NCBI RefSeq assembly: GCF_018332715.1
Contig: NZ_BOQP01000046.1
Location: forward strand, 1 to 64,000
Source of the DNA: Winogradskya consettensis
GTDB lineage: Bacteria > Actinomycetota > Actinomycetes > Mycobacteriales > Micromonosporaceae
DNA length: 64,000 nucleotides
Reading direction: 5' to 3'
Part shown: positions 59,250-64,000 of the stretch, piece by piece
Layout: each line of letters begins with the position of its first letter
How positions within the stretch are numbered: the stretch's first letter is position 1
Program-made: the position numbers and the translations under genes
The notes under the pieces: model-generated
The model's input: the letters and a program-made list of their open reading frames with translations, nothing else
What the model was told of the DNA's origin: nothing
Databases searched by the model: none

Positions 59250-59942
59250 ATGGGTGTTGTCGCCGAGCTGATCCTTATCCGTCACGGGCAGAGTGCCTCG
59301 AACGTCGCGTTCCCCAAGGCCGACGCCGCGGGCCTGCTCGAATCCGGTCTGACCGGCCGTGACACCGACGTGGAGCTGACCCCGTTCGGAGTCCGCCAGG
59401 CGCAAGCCGTAGGACACTGGCTCGCCGGTCTCCCCGTCGGCCAGGTCCCCGAAGTGGCGATCACCTCGCCCTATCTGCGCGCCCGGGAAACCTGGCGCAT
59501 CGCCGCAGCGGCCTCGGGTCTCGACCTGCCCGCCCCCGCCACCGACGACCGCCTGGTGGACCGGCTGCTCGGCGACCTGGAGATGCTCACCCGCGCCGCG
59601 GTCGCCCGGCAATTCCCCGACGAACCGGGCCGCTTCGAAGCCGCCGGTGAGTATCAGTACAAGCCCCCGAACGGCGAGTCCTTCGGAGACATCGCGGTCC
59701 GCCTCGAGTCGTTCCTGACCGACGTCAACCGCGAGCACGCGGGGAAGCGGGTCGTCGTCGTGGCCCACGACTCGGTGGTCCTGATGATGCGCTACGTCAT
59801 CGAGGGCCTGGACTGGCCCGCCATCGCCGCGGTCGCCGCCACCGGCCACGTCCGCAACGCCTCGATCACCCGCTTCGACGGCGCCTCGGGGGCATTGGTA
59901 CTCGATCACTACAACACGGTCAGCCACCTGCCGGTCGAGTAG
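59250..59942 (+). CDS. Histidine phosphatase family protein
   Basis: 230 aa phosphoglycerate-mutase-like phosphatase. LILIRHGQSASN (phospho-His), the ITSPYLRARETW block and VVVVAHDSVVLMM (second His) are in order. Substrate unknown. Nine bases after the VLRF1-type gene, so probably co-transcribed; its end overlaps the convergent MFS gene by 23 bases. Confidence 0.9.
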   Translation: MGVVAELILIRHGQSASNVAFPKADAAGLLESGLTGRDTDVELTPFGVRQAQAVGHWLAGLPVGQVPEVAITSPYLRARETWRIAAAASGLDLPAPATDDRLVDRLLGDLEMLTRAAVARQFPDEPGRFEAAGEYQYKPPNGESFGDIAVRLESFLTDVNREHAGKRVVVVAHDSVVLMMRYVIEGLDWPAIAAVAATGHVRNASITRFDGASGALVLDHYNTVSHLPVE

Positions 59943-61200
59943 CGCGGGGAAGCAGCACGACGGCGAGGACAGCCGCTGCGGCGTACGCACCGGCCTGGAC
60001 CTCCAGCAGCGGCAGGGTGCCCACGCTGTCGTGCAGCAGACCGGCGGCCAGCAACCCGATCGCCTGCCCGACCGCCTGCCCGAGCCCGAGCGCGGCGAAC
60101 GCACTGCCACGCCGGGCACCGGCCGCGGCCCGCTGGATGAGGCTGGTCAGCCCGGCGCCCATGAACACCGCCGGCACACCCATCGCGGCGAACAGCACCG
60201 CGTACACCGGAACCGAGTGGGTCACGAACGACAGATTCCACGTGATGGCGGTGACGACGGTGAAGGTGACCACGCCGGCGAGCGTGAGACGCAGAAGGTT
60301 CAGTCGCGCGCCGAGCACACCCAGGACGGTGCCGGCGAGAATGGCGCCGACCGCCTGCACCCCGCGGAGCAGCCCCACGTCGGCGGCGGTCCCATTGATG
60401 ACATCGGTCACGAAGAAGACGAACAACACGACGAACAGCCCCTGCGCGATCGAGGCGACGACATCGACCACGATGAGGGCACGCGTCGCCGGATCGGCCA
60501 GGGCACCCAGGATGCCGCCGGTCTCGCCGCCCTGCCTCCGTGGCGCGGGCGCGGGCGCGGGTGCGGCCTTCTGCCGGGGCAGGCCGAGAAGTGGCGCGGG
60601 CGTGCCCTCCTGCCGCGTGAGGCTCAGACGCTCGGCGGGTGCGGCCTCCTGCCGGGGCAGGCTCAGGACGAGTGCGGCCGCGATCAGGTAGGTGCCGATG
60701 TCGGCGAGCGCGACGACGCTGAGGCCTCCCATGGCGAGCAGGACTCCGCCGAGCGGCCCGCCGATGATCCGTCCCACGTTGTTGTTGAGCCCGACCAGTG
60801 CGTTCGCGGACGTGACCCGCTCCGGGCCGACCAGGGTGGGGAGCAGGGAGCTCTTCGCCGGCTCGAAGAACGCGGCGAAGACCGCCTGAGCGACGATGAC
60901 CCCGTAGACGACGTGGAGGTCGGACCGGTCATGCACCGTGAGCAGCGGGAGCAGGGTCACCGCCTGGGCGAGCATCGCCACGAGCATGACGCGGCGGTGC
61001 GGCAGCCGGTCCGCGACGCGGGCGACGACGGGCGCGAGCAGCACCGGCGGGAGCAGTTCGAGCAGGAACGCCAGCGAGGTGCCGACGGCCGACCCGGTGA
61101 GTTGCAGCACCATCAGGGGCAACGCGATGAACACCAGCCAGTCGCCGGCATCCGAGATGAGCCCCGCTCCCCAGAGCCGCCGGAACGCCGGCACGCCCAT
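59920..61200 (-). CDS. MFS transporter controlled by the adjacent ArsR regulator
   Basis: 426 aa, about 12 helices. FRRLWGAGLISDAGDWLVFIALP at the start and VARVADRLPHRRVML after helix 2 place it with MFS_3 drug-exporter-like proteins. The loop near the middle contains three imperfect copies of LSLPRQEAAPAE-type sequence (LSLPRQEAAPAERLS, LTRQEGTPAP, LPRQKAAPAP), an odd repeat insert. ATG 61200 is set by AAGGAAGG; a GTG at 61236 is possible. Second gene after arsR. Confidence 0.87.
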   Translation of the reverse strand: MGVPAFRRLWGAGLISDAGDWLVFIALPLMVLQLTGSAVGTSLAFLLELLPPVLLAPVVARVADRLPHRRVMLVAMLAQAVTLLPLLTVHDRSDLHVVYGVIVAQAVFAAFFEPAKSSLLPTLVGPERVTSANALVGLNNNVGRIIGGPLGGVLLAMGGLSVVALADIGTYLIAAALVLSLPRQEAAPAERLSLTRQEGTPAPLLGLPRQKAAPAPAPAPRRQGGETGGILGALADPATRALIVVDVVASIAQGLFVVLFVFFVTDVINGTAADVGLLRGVQAVGAILAGTVLGVLGARLNLLRLTLAGVVTFTVVTAITWNLSFVTHSVPVYAVLFAAMGVPAVFMGAGLTSLIQRAAAGARRGSAFAALGLGQAVGQAIGLLAAGLLHDSVGTLPLLEVQAGAYAAAAVLAVVLLPRATRPAGG

Positions 61201-61232
61201 CGCGGTGCCTTCCTTCAGCGCCAGGCCGGCAC

Positions 61233-61793
61233 TCACCGCTCCCGTCCGTACCCGGCCCGCGGAAACGCGCTGACGGTCAGGTGCACATGCTCGGCGTCGG
61301 CCGGAACGTCCGCCCGCGTCGCCTGAAGATAGGGCCGGACCACGTCATCGATCCGCCGCACGAGCTCGGCCAGCTCGCCGGGCGACAGCGCGAGACCGTA
61401 GGACGAATGCGTGTCGGCCTCCCGCCACGGCTCCGGCACCGCATCACGCCCCCGCAGGTACTCGCGGGCCAGATGATGATCCAGCTCTACGGCCGCCTCG
61501 CGCATGTGAACAACGCCCGCGGGGTCGTTCGCATCAATCGTGAAACCCGTGATCGTCGCCCGCCACGGACGCGACCGCCCGTCCCCGGACTCATCCGGCT
61601 CCACCAGCCCGTGCGCCCCGAGCACCCGAAGGTGGTAGCTGCAGTTCGACGGGGTGTCCCCGACCGCGCGTGCACACTGCGACGCGGTCGCCGGGCCGGT
61701 CGACATGAGGTAGCGCAGGACATCGAGCCGCACCGGGTGCGCGAGCGCATCCAGGACCGCGGGGTCGGTGAGCCTCGGGCGACGTTCCTGCAC
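61233..61793 (-). CDS. ArsR-family winged-helix regulator
   Basis: 186 aa. The DNA-binding domain fills the first 90 residues: LDALAHPVRLDVLRYLMSTGPATASQCARAV, then SNCSYHLRVLGAHGLVEP. The C-terminal helical part has no metal-site cysteines, so it probably senses an organic ligand. It lies directly behind a perfect palindrome and 32 bases before the MFS gene. Confidence 0.9.
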   Translation of the reverse strand: MQERRPRLTDPAVLDALAHPVRLDVLRYLMSTGPATASQCARAVGDTPSNCSYHLRVLGAHGLVEPDESGDGRSRPWRATITGFTIDANDPAGVVHMREAAVELDHHLAREYLRGRDAVPEPWREADTHSSYGLALSPGELAELVRRIDDVVRPYLQATRADVPADAEHVHLTVSAFPRAGYGRER

Positions 61794-61807
61794 AGCAGCT
61801 CCCTACG

Positions 61808-61871
61808 ATCTGAAAGGGTCTTTCAGATTCAGAGTAGGAGGTGACGGCGAAACCTGCAACGCTCTTTCAGA
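61808..61871. promoter_or_regulatory. ArsR operator: perfect palindrome plus a half-site
   Basis: ATCTGAAAG (61808-61816), GGT, CTTTCAGAT (61820-61828) form perfect 9-bp arms 14 bases before the arsR start. A second half, CTTTCAGAT, lies at 61863-61871, 11 bases beyond the lysE stop. Confidence 0.85.
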
Positions 61872-61881
61872 TCGCACTGCT

Positions 61882-62475
61882 CTACGTGACCAGGTTGATT
61901 GCCAGGACGGCGATGACGGCGCTGGAGATGAGGGCGGTGAGGCGGCGGGCTCGGGGGGTGGTGAGGAGCCTGCCGGCCAGGGCGCCGGATGCGGCGATGA
62001 AGAGTTGCCAGCTGGCTGAGGCGATCAGAGCGCCGAGGACGAACCAGATGCCGCCGCCCTCGCTGCCGCGGCCGAGGACCAGGGCGGCGAAGTACACGAT
62101 TGTCATCGGGTTGAGCAGGGTTAGAGCGAGGATCGCCAGGTACGCCCCGAGCGCCGTGGTCTGCTTCGTCTCGCGGACGGTGGTGCCGGGGTGCAGGGCT
62201 GAGAAGGTGGTGTGGGTGGCCAGGGCGAGCAGGGCGGCGGCGGCGAGCCAGCGCAGGGGAGTGGCGATCGGGGTGATGGCGCCGGCGAGGGCCGCGCCGC
62301 CCAGGACCGCCAGGGCTGCGTAGATGCCGTCCGCGGTGGCTGCTCCGAGGCCCGCTGCCGCTCCGACCTTGAAAGACGTGCGGGCGCTGAGGCCGGCGAT
62401 CAGAATCCCGATGGCTCCGACCGGGACCGCCACGCCATAACCGGCGATCACCCCGGACCACAAAGAGCCGATCAT
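61882..62475 (-). CDS. LysE family exporter
   Basis: 197 aa with six predicted helices. GVAVPVGAIGILIAGLSARTSF and GLGAATADGIYAALAVLGG at the N-terminus and LTLLNPMTIVYFAALVLG in the middle are the LysE/RhtB motifs. Substrate (amino acid or similar) unknown. ATG 62475 begins where the family does; the open frame further upstream is repeat DNA. Confidence 0.88.
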   Translation of the reverse strand: MIGSLWSGVIAGYGVAVPVGAIGILIAGLSARTSFKVGAAAGLGAATADGIYAALAVLGGAALAGAITPIATPLRWLAAAALLALATHTTFSALHPGTTVRETKQTTALGAYLAILALTLLNPMTIVYFAALVLGRGSEGGGIWFVLGALIASASWQLFIAASGALAGRLLTTPRARRLTALISSAVIAVLAINLVT

Positions 62476-62536
62476 GACACGGGTACGCACGCCGCCCGGC
62501 CGCCGTCGCAACGCTGCTTCCACGAAACCGCACCCA

Positions 62537-62596
62537 GCGCCGTCCGACCCGGCGCCGTCCGACCCGGCGCCGTCCGACCCAGCGCAGCCCGACCCG
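62537..62596. repeat. 15-bp tandem repeat upstream of lysE
   Basis: Four units of GCGCCGTCCGACCCG at 62537, 62552, 62567 and 62582, the last with two changes. The period is a multiple of three, so it reads GSDGA on the minus strand, but this part is outside the likely gene. Confidence 0.9.
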
Positions 62597-62774
62597 GAGC
62601 GGGACAGGTGAGGGTGGTGCGGGCCGTGGCTCTGGGTGACGTCGTGGTGATCACGCCGACAGCATGAGTCGTCGCGGCGGAGGGTCGCCACCGATTTCCG
62701 GGCCGGCTCGGCAGGCCGGAGCGGGGGTGGTTTGTGGCTTTTCGGGGTGAGGTTGGCCACTTACTCAGAATGAA

Positions 62775-62822
62775 GGGCCCGGGGATCCGGTTTGGAGCGC
62801 CAGCTCCTGGATCCTCGGGCCC
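62775..62822 (-). terminator. Long hairpin after the zinc peptidase gene
   Basis: GGGCCCGGGGATCC (62775-62788) pairs with GGATCCTCGGGCCC (62809-62822), one G-T pair; a nested GGAGC/GCTCC stem closes the loop. It lies 76 bases past the peptidase stop, with no T run. Confidence 0.65.
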
Positions 62823-62897
62823 GGCCTCGGCGGGAGCGACGGTCCGTCACCCACCACCGAGCTACGACATCCTGATTGTGACGTTGATTCTTGTTTT

Positions 62898-63785
62898 CTA
62901 GACCGCGCCGGCTTTGAAGGTGTCGCAGTTCTTCGGGGTGCCGCTGTTGTAGCCCTCGCTGAACCATTTTTGGCGCTGGGCGCTGGTGCCGTGGGTGAAT
63001 TCGGCGGGGTTGACGGTGCCGCCGCTCTTTTTCTGGAGGGTGTCGTCGCCGATCTGGCCGGCGGTGTCGATTCCCTGCTTGATGTCGTCGGCGGTGATGC
63101 TCTTGAAGATTTTCTGACCGCTGCCGTCGTCGGTGCCGGTGGCGTTCTTGGCCCAGACGCCGGCGTAGCAGTCGGCCTGGAGTTCGAGTTTGACCGATCC
63201 GGCGTTGGTGCCGCCGGTTTCCTGGCCTGCGAGATCCTGGATGTGGTGGCCGTACTCGTGCGCGAGAACGTACGGCTGTGCGAACTCGCCAGGCGCTCCC
63301 AGCTGCTGTGACAGGACCTCGTAGAACGTCAGGTCGATGTAGACCTTGTCGTCGGCGGGGCAGTAGAACGGGCCGACGCCCGAGTCGGCGGCGCCGCATT
63401 TGGTCTGGACCTGGCCGGAGAAGAAGTCGGTTTTCGACGGCTCGTACTTGCCGTTGAAGTATTGCGGGTACGCGTCGGTCCAGTAGTCCTGGATCGAGTT
63501 GACGTAGAGCACGTTGCGGCATTCGAGTTGCTTGATGGCGTCCGACTGGGAGCATTTCTCGGACAGCGCGGTGTTGTCGGCAGGTTTGCTCGAGCTGCTG
63601 CCGCCGCCGAGGTTGTTGATGCCGAAGTAGCCACCGACGAGCGCGATCAGAACGGTCACGACGATGCCGACGAGGCCTCCGCCGCCGATCGGCAGGCCGC
63701 CTAGTCCGCCGCCTCCGCCGCCGCCCGAGGAACGCTCGTCGTCGATCTGGCTCGTGTCGATGCGGGCGTTCTCGTTGAGTTCCAT
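62898..63785 (-). CDS. Neutral zinc metallopeptidase (YpfJ/KPN_02809 family)
   Basis: 295 aa. A Gly-rich N-terminal part and one membrane helix (GLVGIVVTVLIALVGGYFGI, about 38-58) precede the outer domain. The zinc site is VLAHEYGHHIQDLAG with a downstream LQADCYAGVWA glutamate/aspartate region. Members are YpfJ-like proteins of unknown target. The start ATG 63785 has GGGAGGA upstream. Six cysteines outside the membrane suggest disulphides. Confidence 0.92.
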   Translation of the reverse strand: MELNENARIDTSQIDDERSSGGGGGGGLGGLPIGGGGLVGIVVTVLIALVGGYFGINNLGGGSSSSKPADNTALSEKCSQSDAIKQLECRNVLYVNSIQDYWTDAYPQYFNGKYEPSKTDFFSGQVQTKCGAADSGVGPFYCPADDKVYIDLTFYEVLSQQLGAPGEFAQPYVLAHEYGHHIQDLAGQETGGTNAGSVKLELQADCYAGVWAKNATGTDDGSGQKIFKSITADDIKQGIDTAGQIGDDTLQKKSGGTVNPAEFTHGTSAQRQKWFSEGYNSGTPKNCDTFKAGAV

Positions 63786-63867
63786 CCAGTCCTCCCGGGC
63801 GTGTGTCGCCGTTCTTACCCGGTGATCTTCCCGGCTAATCGGTTGGGAGCTCGCAGGGGGCAGCCGG

Positions 63868-63990
63868 TACAATCGTTGGGTGCTGCTCTGCGAAGGCTGA
63901 CCTGCCCCGCGCCGAACCGGAATTCTTCCGTCGTCCGGCGCGTTCGTGTGCCTGAGCCAGCCTTCTTCCCGAGAGCGAGAGCCTTCCCCC
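63868..63990 (+). promoter_or_regulatory. Promoter and structured leader of the last gene
   Basis: TACAAT (63868-63873) with TTGGGA 19 bases before it predicts a start near 63880, exactly where a tiny frame GTG-CTG-CTC-TGC-GAA-GGC-TGA begins. The leader then folds into nested stems: AAGGCTG (63893-63899) with CAGCCTT (63958-63964), and CGCGCCG (63908-63914) with CGGCGCG (63936-63942). Confidence 0.45.
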
Positions 63991-64000
63991 ATGATTACCG
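63991..64000 (+). CDS. First codons of a gene cut off by the window end
   Basis: ATG ATT ACC G at the edge. A beginning MIT is common in actinobacterial ABC-F proteins (MITA-type), which would fit a regulated leader, but ten bases cannot prove it. Confidence 0.25.

Noticed and set aside
62476-62760. N-terminal extension of LysE through the GSDGA repeats
   Set aside because: LysE proteins begin at the first membrane helix (here MIGSLWSGV); the upstream frame is Arg/His-rich followed by repeat DNA.

Overview
The window reads as a chromosomal segment of a high-GC actinomycete, most likely a Micromonosporaceae member close to Actinoplanes. The reasons are the very GC-rich codon use with many GTG/TTG starts, mycothiol-type DinB enzymes, WhiA, RbpA, an actinobacterial VLRF1-type release factor, OpcA, a SufR-regulated SUF operon, and an orphan flagellar export gene (fliQ), which fits a zoospore-forming genus. 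The genus is an inference from gene content; no rRNA or other marker gene is present.

Layout. 1-10.5 kb: a manganese (yybP-ykoY type) riboswitch in front of terC, typA, a lipoprotein lytic transglycosylase, a divergent stand-alone ribosomal protein L11 paralogue, a ClpP-like protein without its catalytic triad, a metallo-hydrolase/mycothiol isomerase pair, rsgA and a large membrane protein. 10.6-20.4 kb: uvrA, a Rieske Tat lipoprotein, uvrC, then a 0.77 kb non-coding stretch with three kinds of tandem repeat, then the conserved rapZ-yvcK-whiA block. 20.5-24.5 kb: a sugar module (beta-glucosidase, MFS transporter, divergent TetR regulator with a palindromic operator). 24.7-28.7 kb: gap-pgk-tpiA, secG, rbpA.

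28.7-39.4 kb is the accessory part. It holds a GNAT enzyme, a three-gene set (Pro/Ser/Thr-rich exported protein, SigE-like sigma factor, one-pass membrane protein), orphan fliQ, an FAD monooxygenase, a WYL regulator with a SnoaL-like protein, and then a decayed island. The island contains a broken Nudix gene, a tyrosine-integrase half joined to a DUF6262-like coiled coil, an intact Nudix gene, a Mef-like MFS exporter behind a short leader ORF and hairpins, and a methyltransferase pseudogene with an in-frame stop. The leader/exporter arrangement at 36.57-37.93 kb looks like a drug-inducible attenuator and is the most promising regulatory system in the window.

39.4-46.1 kb (minus strand): tkt-tal-zwf-opcA-pgl, the pentose phosphate pathway. 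46.4-50.3 kb: ctaB and ctaA (haem A synthesis) flank three small unrecognised genes, two of them tandem paralogues. 50.4-57.1 kb: sufR-sufB-sufD-Rieske-sufC-sufS-sufU-sufT for Fe-S cluster assembly. 57.1-64.0 kb: a mycothiol isomerase-like enzyme, AlkD-like glycosylase, VLRF1-type release factor, histidine phosphatase, an ArsR/MFS pair with a perfect operator, a LysE exporter, a zinc metallopeptidase and the first codons of a further gene behind a structured leader.
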